A stretch of 64,000 bases of DNA from Phyto melanocephala (Eukaryota > Arthropoda > Insecta > Diptera > Rhinophoridae), in assembly GCA_941918925.1 (NCBI GenBank), contig OW799237.1, positions 90,803,015-90,867,014 on the forward strand, read 5' to 3'. This document shows, piece after piece, positions 37,444-48,410 of the stretch; the first letter of the stretch is position 1, and each line of letters opens with the position of its first letter. Made by a program: the position numbers and the translations under genes. The notes beneath the pieces are model-generated. The model was given only the letters and a program-made list of their open reading frames with translations. It was not told the origin of the DNA and made no database searches.

Positions 37444-39214
37444 CTAAAATAGACGAACAAAATGAAATAATACAAGGTTTTTAGATAAAACTATAAGATT
37501 TTGCTCACCGAACCAGAGACAATTTCATCTCGAACAGGATGCCAATGTAAATCTCTTATTATATGACGATGACTTTCTATAGCTTCTTTAATGTGACCCG
37601 TTAAAACATCATAAACTTAAAAAAGGAAATTAAAAACTATAAAGTCCATTACATTTCACAAACTTACTTATAATTCTTCCTGTACTGCATCCAGTGTATA
37701 TATAACGTTGACCTGTCTGTATAGCTGGTGAAAATCTAGCTCGTAACAAGGTCTTAGTAACACGATGACCACGATACGTCATGACACTAACATCTCCATC
37801 TAAAACGTTGGTAGGATTGTAATCTGTTGGCAAGAAAAAATTAAATTAGCTCAACAAGTCAAGTAAAATAATTTTCTATTCTTACATTCTCTGGGCACCT
37901 GATTCGTTCGATAATCCCAATTAATTAACGGCGTTGTAGGATGATTACGTATTTTACTTTTTGGTGTTGATTGGCGTAGATCCCATATTTTAATACTTTG
38001 ATCTTTGGAATTGGTTAAAAAATAATTACCATCATTGCGCGGATCTATAAACGTGATGCTATCAAAATGTCCCAGAAAAACACTACTAGCTTTGGCAGAG
38101 CGCAAAGAACAACCATTGGAACATCGTAGATCCCAAAGTTTAATAAGACCATTATGGCATCCACTAACAATTAAGTTTGGATCTTGATCGCTTACGTAAC
38201 TGATGGCATTGATATCAACTGATAATAGGCTATCAGTACGAATTGTTGAAATATGACGAGTTTCGCGATCGCACAAAACAATTTTGGAATCCGTTAAGCC
38301 TGCAACCATCTTACGACCGCAAGGTGAAAAACGTACCGAAAACATACCGGCACGATAGGGATCATTGCCGATATTATAGTTTTCACAATCGCTACCGTCA
38401 CCTTCCATTGGGGAGACATGGACTACAAAAATCATGTAAAAAAATTTAAAAAAAATTAATTTTTTTAAATTTTGATTTTGGGTACCTAATTATGATTTTT
38501 GAAATTGAAGCAGAAAGTTTAAATATAAAATTTTCTACTTACATGCATCTTCCCAAGTAGAATATGTGAAAAAACGACCGCAAGGACTGAAATCAATATC
38601 CAGTATACTCCAATTAACATCTCTAACTTTGAGGCGTTGAATGCGATGATAAGTGCTTTTGGAGGAATCAAATATACGTACCATGCCATCTTGAGAGGCA
38701 GTAATGAGACGAGAACCATCATTATTTAATTTACAAATATAAATCTTAGAGTCCAATGACATAAGACGATCTACTTTTTTGTTGGGCACAAAATAATTGC
38801 CGATGCGTCTCTGTTGATTGGAGCTAAAGGTACCGCGTTTACACACCGACAAACCATTTTCGCGTTTCATTAAGCCCCGCGCCAAACACCAACGTTCATT
38901 GGGTTTCTTGCTATTGGCCGGAAATCCACAGAGAGCCTTAATTTCTTTGTACATCAAAGTACGCTGTGATAAGCAAAGGAAAATCATTAGCCATGCTTAC
39001 TTAATCCTAAGACTTTAGAACTTACACGAAATACTGACAAATCTGGTCTTTTACGTATCACAGGAGACATTTCTACATTTCCTGGTTGTACGATTTGTGA
39101 CAGCACCATAGAATAGGAGAAAGTCATTGGCCCTGCATTCTCAAAACTCAGCGAACTGTCGTCGCTCACATAATCATCAAAATCTTCCAATTCATATGTT
39201 ATATTATTACCCAT
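37279..39214 (-). CDS. DCAF11: DCAF11 / WDR23, WD40 substrate receptor of CUL4-DDB1 (6 coding exons, about 524 aa)
   Basis: Six exons joined at GT-AG borders give about 524 residues. DCAF11 presents substrates to the CUL4-DDB1 E3 ligase; in worm and mammals these include the stress factor SKN-1/NRF2. Evidence: an acidic N-terminus, a RGTFSSNQQRRIGNYFVPN block before the propeller, ARDVGW-like VRDVNWSILDIDFSPCGRFF (about 168-190), two WDLR boxes (about 300-303 and 350-353, the DDB1-binding WDxR signature), GHFDSITFIDPR, NWDYRTNQVPRE, MTYRGHRVTKTLLRARFSP and YIYTGCSTGRI, all in family order. The last blade ends IVSGSFDFQVNLNMY, not the usual SWDG...LW, so it has diverged. The tail has RRSRRIANRK, a possible nuclear signal, and an acidic end. 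The mammalian protein is about 546 aa. It is convergent with PINX1. Confidence 0.9.
37509..37615 (-). CDS. DCAF11: DCAF11 coding exon 5
   Basis: A 107-base exon with acceptor TTTTTTAAG and donor TCG|GTGAGC. It continues YDVLTGHIKEAIESH and RDLHWHPVRDEIVSGS, matching the family's last full repeat (residues about 435-470). Confidence 0.85.
37668..37823 (-). CDS. DCAF11: DCAF11 coding exon 4
   Basis: Acceptor CTTGCCAACAG, donor ATAA|GTAAGT. It encodes DGDVSVMTYRGH and YIYTGCSTGR, the sixth-blade region of the family, residues about 383-434. Confidence 0.85.
37886..38422 (-). CDS. DCAF11: DCAF11 coding exon 3
   Basis: Acceptor TTTTTTGTAG, donor GAAT|GTAAGA. The largest exon, residues about 204-382, holds three WD repeats with GLIKLWDLR and SIKIWDLR, each ending in the WDxR motif used to dock on DDB1. 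Confidence 0.9.
38543..38963 (-). CDS. DCAF11: DCAF11 coding exon 2
   Basis: Acceptor CTTATCACAG, donor GCAT|GTAAGT. It encodes residues about 64-203: the pre-propeller basic block and the first WD repeat (TASQDGMVRIFD) and most of the second. Confidence 0.85.
39026..39214 (-). CDS. DCAF11: DCAF11 coding exon 1
   Basis: Sixty-three codons from ATG (39214) to donor CGT|GTAAGT, phase 0. It encodes MGNNITYELEDFDDYVSDDSS, an acidic segment, then basic IRKRPDLSVFR. No upstream in-frame alternative start looks better. Confidence 0.8.
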
Positions 39215-40331
39215 GAGAAGATGTTACAAGGCAAAACTATTTTGCCTATTGTAAAACTTCCAGAATATGTAGCATTAACGCACTCTAAATATCTGCTTTA
39301 TGTTGCCCTTCAGCAAATCTCATTCAAATTGCGTCTTATTAAATTTCTCTTTTATGAAATTAATAGTTTTTTGTCAGTTGGTCTGTCTTAAGTACGTATA
39401 TATTATTTTCTTTCTTAGTAAATTTATTTATTATTTTGTTAAACGATTTTTTAATTGCTGCAATACATTTTTTCCAGTACTATTTTGTAAAATACAAAAA
39501 TATTTTCTTAAAACAGATTAAGAAAACAACTAACAATTGGAAGAAGAAAATAACAATAAAAGAAAAAATATTAGTCTATTAATTTTTAGGGTAGTATCTT
39601 TGAGTAGAGGACTAATATATTTACATTTTTTTTAATATGGAGTTTGATAGGCAATAATAAAGTCTTCTTTTTTATATATGAAGTTTGACAGCTTGTCATA
39701 CACAAAAAATATTCAGGTCGGTTATTAATATCACCTTACATATAGCTACAACTTGACTCAGCTGTTTTTTCATTATTGACAAATTAATTTTTCTTATTGT
39801 GCTGCCAGATGTATGGCATTGCATAAGACATAGTGATATGAGCGTAACGATAATATTAATCGATTATTATTCATAAAATTTTCTATGTGCATTTACAATT
39901 TTTTTTATGAAATGTTGTTGCAAAAAAATTATTTATCAAATTTATTTTAAAAACAAAACTGAATAAAAAAATGTACATGTGAAGTAATACAGTGTATAAT
40001 AAATGTACACCAACTTTTTAATATCTCATTTTCTTCCCCATGAGCGCCTGCTTAATGGAAGGTGTCACACAAATATGGCTAATAACTTTTCCGTAGGTGA
40101 TAGAATAGATTTTTAAAGTTTATTTTTTAAACGAGAAACTAATAGATACTTATGTATAACTTATTTACACCGTTAAACAGATTTTAACAAAAAAATAATA
40201 TATGAAGGGTATTTTGTAAAAATCAGGGTAGTAATTGAATAAGAGAAAGCAAAACAAAAATAAATTTCTTATCATTATAGGTACCTATCTCTAACAAAGT
40301 AAGAGAATAAAAAACTGTATTTAATAAAAAG
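39215..40331. other. Upstream region of DCAF11, no gene
   Basis: It should contain the DCAF11 5' UTR and promoter. Near 39860 the palindrome TTAATCGATTA contains ATCGAT, the core of the fly DRE element, and GTGCTGCCAGATG lies at 39799-39811. Neither is proof of promoter function. The rest is AT-rich without a coding frame. Confidence 0.4.
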
Positions 40332-40339
40332 ATTATACT

Positions 40340-40592
40340 CAAGGCGAATTTATTTATCAGGTGGTGGTAATTCTACAACAAATACAACATTAAAAAAACA
40401 ACATGGTTTTTTATTGTTGCTTTCGACTGTCGATGTGTCAAAAACTACATGGTTTTTGTTTGTGTTTTTTTGCGCGGGAAGGAGTAATCTATGTAAACAT
40501 AAATAATATTTGACAATGCAATCATCATTTTTGCAAATAAAAAAGTAGATCAGCTGCGTTGTCAACACCACCTGATAAATAAATTCGCCTTG
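40340..40592. mobile_element. MITE with 27-bp perfect ends and 8-bp target duplication
   Basis: CAAGGCGAATTTATTTATCA and seven further bases at 40340-40366 are exactly inverse to 40566-40592. ATTATACT flanks both sides (40332-40339, 40593-40600). The ends resemble those of the 11413 and 29916 elements (CAAGGCATATTTATTCATCA), so it is a relative, but the interior differs. It has no coding capacity. An 8-bp duplication fits hAT or P superfamilies. Confidence 0.95.
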
Positions 40593-40626
40593 ATTATACT
40601 GTTGTTTGATTCAAATAACTCACAAA

Positions 40627-41594
40627 CATAGCTGCCAGATTTGACGATTTATCGTCATTTTGACGATTTTACATGCTAAAAATTACATGTTGACGATTTG
40701 ACGATTTATGATATTTTTTTGACGATTTACAAAAATTCATACTTGCAACTTTTTTCATTACTTTTATATCAACCTTAAACTAAATAATAATAATTTGTAA
40801 CGTTTTTTTATATTATTAATAATAGAACAGAGTAAATGAGACAAGTCTATCATTATTATCTATCATTTAACATAGTATATGCCACATTATCAACTGATAC
40901 CTACAACACAAACAATTTAAGTTTTTTAAGTAAATTTATTTAAAAATAAGTGACAAATTAAAAGCTTACATACTTAAAATAAAATGGTAAGTTTCTTTTT
41001 AACTATACATTAAAACCCTGAAAATCATACATTATGTTTGCAATAGAGAACCAAGATGATAAAAATTGTAGCAGCCTTTCCTCTGTAAGAAGAAACTTTA
41101 ACAATTTTTTATACAAAACTTTGTAGTAGCTAAAATGAAATTTTAATGCTGTTTTTCACAGGTAACCAAAAAGAAGAAAAAAATTAAGGAAGACTGGTTT
41201 GCAGGTCCAGAACTAAATTTAAGGGCTGAAAAGCGAAACGATGTAATTTATTTTGGCGTTGTGCTCGTCTTACGCTTGTCTAAAGCTACCTTAATCGGTA
41301 AAAACTTTAGCAATAAAAAAAAAAAGATCAGCCAATTTTTTTTTTTTTTGTATTTATTTTTCGAAATGAATTCTAAATTGTATTAAATTTATTTTCATGT
41401 TCTAATAAAACCACTGGTCGATCTAGATTTAAAAAGTTTGTTATGTTATACATTAAATAAAAAATATATTGTTTTGAAAAAAGCGTTTCTTTACTTTGAC
41501 GTTTTTATGACGATTTGATTAAGAAATTTGACGATTTTGACGATTTTTTTCCCCAAATTAGACGATTTTACCACCATTTTATCTGGCAGCTATG
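40627..41594. mobile_element. Non-autonomous DNA element with TGACGATTT subterminal repeats
   Basis: Fourteen-base perfect ends CATAGCTGCCAGAT and an 8-bp duplication CTCACAAA (40619-40626, 41595-41602) fix its borders. The word GACGATTT recurs at least five times in the first 110 bases and about five times in the last 90, all in the same orientation, probable transposase-binding sites. The middle has a spliceable-looking ATG|GTAAGT (40984-40988) and TTTTTCACAG|GTAACC (41152-41167) that would give a short lysine-rich peptide. I do not recognise a transposase. Confidence 0.85.
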
Positions 41595-42136
41595 CTCACA
41601 AAAGCATGCTGACGTACTTATGTGTGTGAGTATATGCTTTCACACATTTTTAAAAGTTCCGTTAAAATAGCAATTGAAAATATTTTTAAAAATTAGCATC
41701 ATCTATTTTATTAATGTTAATTGCTAGCTCAATACATTCTTTTTAGAAAATGCTAAATTATGCCGTTTGATTCGTAATCAAATAGGTCTCTGATATTTAC
41801 CACAATTTTCTATGTATTATTACATGCATATGTATGTTTGTATCTGGAGGTCAGTTTGTCAAGTTGGTTGTAAAAAAAACTGGAAAATTATTATACAATT
41901 TTATGTAATTTAACGCACACATATGTGAAAAATTCCAATTCATGCTATTTGACGTACACAAGTACATACATATGTGCGTAAAAACATACATACATACATT
42001 TGTACGTATAAAGTTGTGGGCGTTCACCAACAATTCTGTCGACGCAAAGAAACTTCATCATTTTTTTATTTTTTATTTCTGTGTGCTTAAGCACTAATAA
42101 AGACTTTAGGCTAAATTCACCGAGTATACACTATAC

Positions 42137-42451
42137 CAGTGCTATTCAATCTTTTTGGCTCGTGTACCACTTAATTCACGATAACCAAAAAAAATATAAT
42201 GTAAACAATTTTAAAATTTTTAATCTATTTTATTAATTAATAATAGAAAACAATAAAATTAAAAAAAATAATAATAATTACAAAAAACATAACAAGAACA
42301 TGTACATTAAAGGTATACTTTTAGGATCATTTTTCTTTTTGTTTCCAATTGCAAAATAGAAATCGTTAAAATTTTAAAAGATTTCGCATACCAACTGGAA
42401 ATTTTTCGCGTACCACCAAGTACCAAGCGTACCATAGGTTGAATAGCACTG
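42137..42451. mobile_element. hAT-type MITE with perfect 8-bp target duplication
   Basis: CAGTGCTATTCAATC at the left and the inverse of GGTTGAATAGCACTG at the right form a classical hAT end (CAGTG...). CACTATAC is duplicated on both sides (42129-42136, 42452-42459). The interior also pairs near the ends (CGTGTACCAC with variants of GTGGTACGCG). It is 315 bp and non-coding. Confidence 0.95.
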
Positions 42452-43092
42452 CACTATACTATAAACAAAATTTGCTTTACTTCTTTGTTAAAAAATATTT
42501 TTGGCAAGAAATAAAAACATAGCTAGTAAAGAAAAGCGGAAGGAACTGTTGGTAATAAAATCAGGAGTAGAGGAGGAATATTTAAATTACGAGCAATCAT
42601 CACTTTTGTTATTTTAGTTTGCGGTTTTCATTATGAAAGTGTGTGTGTGTTTTTGAATCTTTGTTGCTTATATTGTGGGGGAAATTAGAGGACACATGTA
42701 TGCACTTAATACTTATAATTATTACGTAGAAAAATAATCATATATGTAATAACAATCTTCTGGTAGGTATAAAAAAAAATATTATTAAAAGTTCATAAAC
42801 AAGTATTTTACATTTATTACATAATAATTTTATAGGTATCACAAATTTAGGCTCTTTAACACAGTTTTCACATATTAAAACCAAACAAACACAACAGGCC
42901 TTTTCTGAATAAAAAACATTAAATATATAGTTTATTTTAATAATAACTTGTATTATACTTATTTACCAATAAGGCACTAGAAAAATATTAATATTTTATA
43001 ACTTTTTTAAAATTTTTCAACCAATCATTCATTAAAATTAATTTAAATTTAAGCAAACTTTAACAATGCCGTTAAAAATAAAACGAGCAAAA

Positions 43093-43891
43093 AACAAGTA
43101 AGAGCGCTATATTCGGCCGTGCCGAATCTTATATACCCTTCACAACGTGTAGTCATGCAATAACAGTAAATTCACGTATGTATGTTAAAAAAAACAAAAA
43201 AAAAAAAATAAAAAATAAGAAAAAAATTAAAAAAAAAAAAATTTTAAAAAAAAATTAAAAAAAAAAAAATTATTATATACATATATAATATATATAAAAC
43301 AAAAAAAAATAAAAAAAAAAATTAAAAAAAAAAAATAAAAAAAAATAATAATAAAAATATATATAATATATTAAATAAAAAATAAAAAAAAAAATAAAAA
43401 AAAAAATAAAAAAAAAAATTTTAAAAAAATTAAAAAAAAAATTTTTTTGCCTCAGCTGGGATTCGATGCCACGTTTTCTCTAACCAGTATACACGTTTGT
43501 ATGTATGTATGTTGTTGTTGTAATGTTGTTTTTATGAAAAGAAAATCGAGGTGGTCGTGGGTTTTTGCTCATATCTCAGTTGTTTATGTACCGATGTTTC
43601 TGATTTTCAATACCGATCTACTCCCGAATATTTCTGATATTTTAATACCTTACCCGGGTCCAACCTATGTCGGGGGGCTTCAAAAAGTTGATTTCAACAT
43701 ACACACGGACAGACGGTCAGACGGACAGACGGACAGACGGACAGACGGACAGACGGTCAGGGCTTAATCGACTCCTCTATTCATAAGCTTTCAGAAAATA
43801 TATACTTTATGGGGTCGGAAATGAAAATTGTAGAAATTTCACACGGAATGACAAACCTATATATACCCTTTTTCACTGTGTGAAGGGTATA
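43093..43891 (+). mobile_element. Hairpin-tipped dispersed repeat with expanded GGACAGAC tract
   Basis: AACAAGTAAGAGCGCTATAT, perfect hairpin ATTCGGC-CGT-GCCGAAT, TATACCCTTCACAACGTGTAG, a 250-base A-rich core, CAGCTGGGATTCGATGCCAC, GTGGTCGTGGGTTTTTGCTC, an octamer tract of about six GGACAGAC units (43707-43758) longer than in other copies, and the TTTCACTGTGTGAAGGGTAT end. This copy is little diverged from 20102-20887. Confidence 0.85.
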
Positions 43892-44179
43892 AATAACCAG
43901 CTGACTTTGTAACATCAGCTGATCTGAATTCGGAAAAAAATAATTTTTTTATTTGTTTTACATATACATATGTATGTACTTTTTTGACATGATGCCTATC
44001 CAAAACAAAATAAAACAAAAAAAAATTTTTATTTTCAAATCAAAATTTTTATACAAAGTTGTTTATGTGATCTAAACTATATACATAAATAAATATACAT
44101 ATGTATAAATTATCAAACTAAATGAGAATATATTTGTTATGTTTGGGATATGTACGTTATTTCATTTCTGCATAACCAT

Positions 44180-44941
44180 TTTTATACCCTTCACCTGTGG
44201 TGCACAAGGGTATATATAGCTTTGTCATTCCGTTTGTAATTTCTACAATTTTCATTTCATTGTAATTTCTAAAATTTTCATAAAGTATATATTTTCTGAA
44301 AGCTTATGAATAGATGAGTCGATTAAGCCCTGACCGTCTGTCCGTCTGTCCGTGTGTTGGTTGAAATCAACTTTTAGAAGCAACTATATGTTCCTCAGAT
44401 CTGTATATGGTATCAATCTCTTGGAAATATCCAGGAATGAATCGCTATTGAAATTCAGCACAATCGCCCCATAACTTTCTGAGATATGAGCAAAAAACCA
44501 CGACCACCTCGTTTTTTTACACAATTACAACAACAACATACTTATATACATACATGCAAAAAAAAAAAATTACAAAAAAAAATATATTAAAAATAAAAAA
44601 AAAAAAATAAAAGAAATTAAAAAAAAAAAATATTAAAAAAAATTTAAAGAAAAATTTTAAAAAATTTTTTAAAAATTTTTGTAAAAAAATTTTTTAAAAA
44701 AATTTAAAAAAAAAATATAAAAAAAATAATAAAATATAAATAATATCTTAAATAAAATAAGATAAAATTTTTTTGGCTCAGCTGGGATTCGATGCCACAT
44801 TTAGTCTAACCAGTATATACATATGTATGTACGTATTTTATATGAGATGAATGGTGATACAAACAATTGTAATTGCATGACTACACGTTGTGAAGGGTAT
44901 ATAAGATTCGGCATGGCCGAATATAGCACTGTTACTTGTTC
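44180..44941 (-). mobile_element. Hairpin-tipped dispersed repeat, opposed to the 43.1-kb copy
   Basis: It runs from TTTATACCCTTCACCTGTGG to the hairpin end (GATTCGGCATGGCCGAATAT, 44907-44926) and ACTGTTACTTGTT. It shares the CAACTATATGTTCCTCAGAT block with 27118-27722, so belongs to that subgroup. The core is A-rich and about 200 bases. Confidence 0.8.
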
Positions 44942-46624
44942 CAATTACCTTTTTACAAAAATGAATTAGATCAGTCTAAATGGTGTTGTTTGGTGTTTTA
45001 TAGTTAATTTTAATAGATGTAAATAACTTTAAAATAAAACCAGGGATACACATTAAAAAATAAAAAAATCACTCCAAAATTGATTTTTAAATAGTTCCCT
45101 CAAGCTACCAAAGTAAATTTCCAAGAATCAAATTAGTTTTTGAAGTAACTGGGCTTAAGTCTTTTGACACTTCCCCAATTATGTTTTTGTAGGATTTTTT
45201 TATTGTGTTTTTTTATATTCATGATTTTCACAAGTACTTAAACGCAAAAATAAAATGAGAGCAAAAATATGGATAATGGACCAATATTAAAAAGTCACCC
45301 AACCAACCATCCTAAATGCCACAGATATGTACAATGTGGTAGCAGGAGAAATGGAAATTATTTAATATCCCCAGGAATTTGTGGGTGTAACCTACCGCAA
45401 ATATGTACATTGTAACGAATTTAAACAACAATTTGGCCAGAAATGATGATGCGAATGGAGAAGGGGATGGATGTTAAGTGTTATAGAGACAAGGATAATA
45501 ATGATATTGACTTTGTTGTGTGTTAGCCTTAAGCTTAGAAAAAACATATTGCGCTTTTTTCCTTTCTTAGTTTATTTTTATCTACTACATATTTTTTTTC
45601 GCAACGTCACCAAATTACTATATGGAATTTTTTTATATGTATGTATCTGCATCTATTAAGCAAAAAAATGTATGTATCTGTATTTATCAAGCAAAAAAAA
45701 AAAAAAAAAAATGAACTGGCAGGATGTTGTTAATGTAGAAACATCAACGAATGTATCATAAATATCCGTTAGCAATTGCTGGATGTTTTTTTTATTTATT
45801 TTCTATTCATTTTTAACAGTAGTTTATTTGTCCGAAAACAGTTACCATGTGATACATGTTTTAATTTTGTCATGGTCTAACTTCGGTAAGGGCTTTACAA
45901 AGTCCTGATTGCACACACAAACACTACCATTCAAATCACAGCGGGAGTTCCATTTGAAAATGTTTTAATTTTATCTTCCAAAAACCACAAAAATGTTTTT
46001 TTTTTTACTTCCGATACTACAAATTAAATGAAAATAAATAAAGTCAAAAGAATCAGTTTTAAAAACAAACGATCACGTAATGAATATTGAATATTTCTCT
46101 ATTTTTAAAGGTGAAAAGAATCCACATACTGGTAGGTTACCCTTATTAAAAATGTTAAGTACGTGTGCATGTGGGTAAGAGTTTTTGAAATTAGCGTTGA
46201 AACAATAAATTTTACTCTGTTTAATTCGTTGATTTGGTCTATTGCAGATTAGGTTCGTTGGTGTCCTCGTAAAATAAAAAAACTGTCATTTTTGGCAGGT
46301 TCTTATCACACTCACCACCCAAGATGCACTGATACGACCGGTGTACGTGTAAACTATAATAAATGAAGGATTTGGAAAACTTAACAATTGATTTGAAAAT
46401 GATTTAAAGATGTTTTAAAGCATATAATTGAAATTCTGGTGGGTCTGCCCAAATGTAACATTTTCTTTTTTACATAAACACATTTGGTTTATAGAAATAA
46501 ATGAAAAAAAAAAAAAAATGTTTTATTACTTGAAATAAAATTTTACATGTTATTTTATAACAAGTAGTCGCAAGCAGTACCGATAATTTTTTTTTTATAT
46601 AAAGTTTGATATTTAAAAGAAGAG
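44942..46624. other. Gene-free AT-rich stretch
   Basis: No frame with coding character and no element with clear ends. Two short runs of A and a few CATGTA/TATGTATC words are all I can report. Confidence 0.5.
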
Positions 46625-46627
46625 AGA

Positions 46628-46800
46628 GAATCCTACTAATATAATAAATGTGAATCTTTGTATGTTTGGATTTTTAGATGTTTGGATCTTTGTTACTCAT
46701 TCATGCAAGAATGGCCGAACAGAACTAAATGAAATTGGGTGCACAGATAGATAACAACTTAAATTAACACATAGGCTACCTTTCATCGCGATAACTATAC
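46628..46800 (+). mobile_element. Fragment of a widespread animal repeat (possible Helitron 5' end)
   Basis: TCCTACTAATATAATAAATG followed by a TTTGTATGTTTGGAT tract, TGTTACTCATTCATGCAAGA, CGAACAGAACTAAATGAAAT and ACACATAGGCTACCTTTCAT. This order of words is common in invertebrate genomes at the start of Helitron-type repeats, which begin with TC. I cannot see a matching 3' end, so only a fragment is claimed and the class is uncertain. Confidence 0.45.
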
Positions 46801-46849
46801 AGAAAAAAATATATATATATGTATTTCAATTACAAAATTAATATTATTA

Positions 46850-47165
46850 ATTAAATTTTTATTTGATTTTGCTTTAATCATCAAAATAATACTATTAATT
46901 AAATGAAAATTAATAGTTTTAATTGTAAAAATATTGCGAAAAATATCAATTTAAATATTATTTAAAAATTAATTAAAATTTCTATAAGTTTTAAAAATTA
47001 TTTTAATTCATTTTATCATAACACTATTAATTAAAATTTAATTTGGTTTTACTCCAATCATCAAAATGATAATATTGATTAAATGAAAATTAATATTTGT
47101 TATTAAAAATGTAATAATATATCAATTAAAATATTATTAAAAATTAATTAAAATGATTTTATTAA
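46850..47165. repeat. Imperfect direct duplication of an AT-rich block
   Basis: CTTTAATCATCAAAATAATACTATTAATTAAATGAAAATTAAT-like sequence near 46870 recurs near 47052 with CTCCAATCATCAAAATGATA, then TATCAATT...ATTATT...AAAAATTAATTAAAAT in both. The spacing is about 180 bases, and it is non-coding. Confidence 0.5.
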
Positions 47166-47299
47166 ATTAATTACGCCTATAATTGAAATTTATTATTATT
47201 TTAAATAAAGTATTTATTGTAACAATAATATAAATTATTGAGCCACTTTTAAATAAAAGAACCCAAAATGTTTGTTGATTTTGAATAAAGCACAAATTA

Positions 47300-47775
47300 T
47301 TTAGGAAATTATTGTCATTTCTTTTTATTATGATAATATTGGTATGCTTTAATTATGTATGGAACAAAATATCGGCGGCACACCTCCATCCGATAGTCAA
47401 TATTTTCAATGACAATGTTGATGTTCAATTGTTGGGCACGATGATTAGTCGGAGTTTACTGCTCTTTTGCCACACTATCACGAAAAACAGCAATGTTTTC
47501 ACAGAGGTTTTTACATTTCATACAGACCTGTTTTGCTGAAATTTAAATATTTTTCACAATTCTCCCCAATGTGGACGAATTTGAACGATTGTGTTGACCA
47601 AAACAATCACGAAGTACATGAAATGCATTTAATTTTCATAATAAGCCTGAATAACTTTAACGAGTTGCTCGATTGTGTATCTTTCCATGGTTCAAATTGA
47701 GTTAGTCTGAAATTGAGAAATGTCAAATAAAATGCAGAAAAAAACTTGGCGTTTAGGTGTGGTTCACATTCAACA
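47300..47775 (-). pseudogene. Mariner-like transposase relic, N-terminal half
   Basis: From 47687 on the minus strand the frame starts MERYTIEQLVKVIQAYYEN, a typical start (helix-turn-helix) of the mariner-like family common in insects. Across two frameshifts it continues with FRALRDCFGQHNRSN-like and KKFKFSKTG-like pieces, then NIAVFRDSVAKE and QLNINIVIENI-like pieces down to about 47330. The outer side has GTGGTTCACATTCAACATCG near 47759-47778 and ACCACCC at 47801, a probable terminal repeat. The catalytic half is absent. Confidence 0.65.
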
Positions 47776-48410
47776 TCGGCCCTTAAAATTTAACCACCCT
47801 TTATATTTATTTTTAACATGCAAAAATACAAAGCATAAGAATACATAAAACATTACATATGTATATAGGAATCGGTGGCATATTTAAACATCATATTTTT
47901 AAAAGTAAAGAGATCTAGATCTAAGCATAAAGAAATTTTACGCTTAAAAAATTTTGTTCAAACGAAGGGAAATAATTCAAATAATTACTTACATACATAT
48001 TGTAGTTAGAATTCATCAGAATATATCGGGCTGCAGGGAATATTGACGACAGTTCCATCTACAACAAAGTTCAAGCTCTCTATCATATGTATCAATTAAT
48101 CTGCTGATTGACATTTTTTTCACTAAATTTTATTAAACAAAATAAATTATATTATTATAAATTATTATTCAAAATAAATTCTTGACAAAACAAAATTTAT
48201 TTTTTTTTCAATATACTTCTTTCAACTGATAGAAATCTCTACATTTTTTGAAAAAAATTAATATAAATTAAAAAAATTATTTAAATTAATTAAAAATATA
48301 ATTCAAATTTAGGAAAAAAATTTATTAGTCAATTAATTAAATAATTTCAAACAATATTTTTTGCTATGCGGGTTAAAAGTTTATCAAATCTGAACGTGTG
48401 TAGCTAAAAA

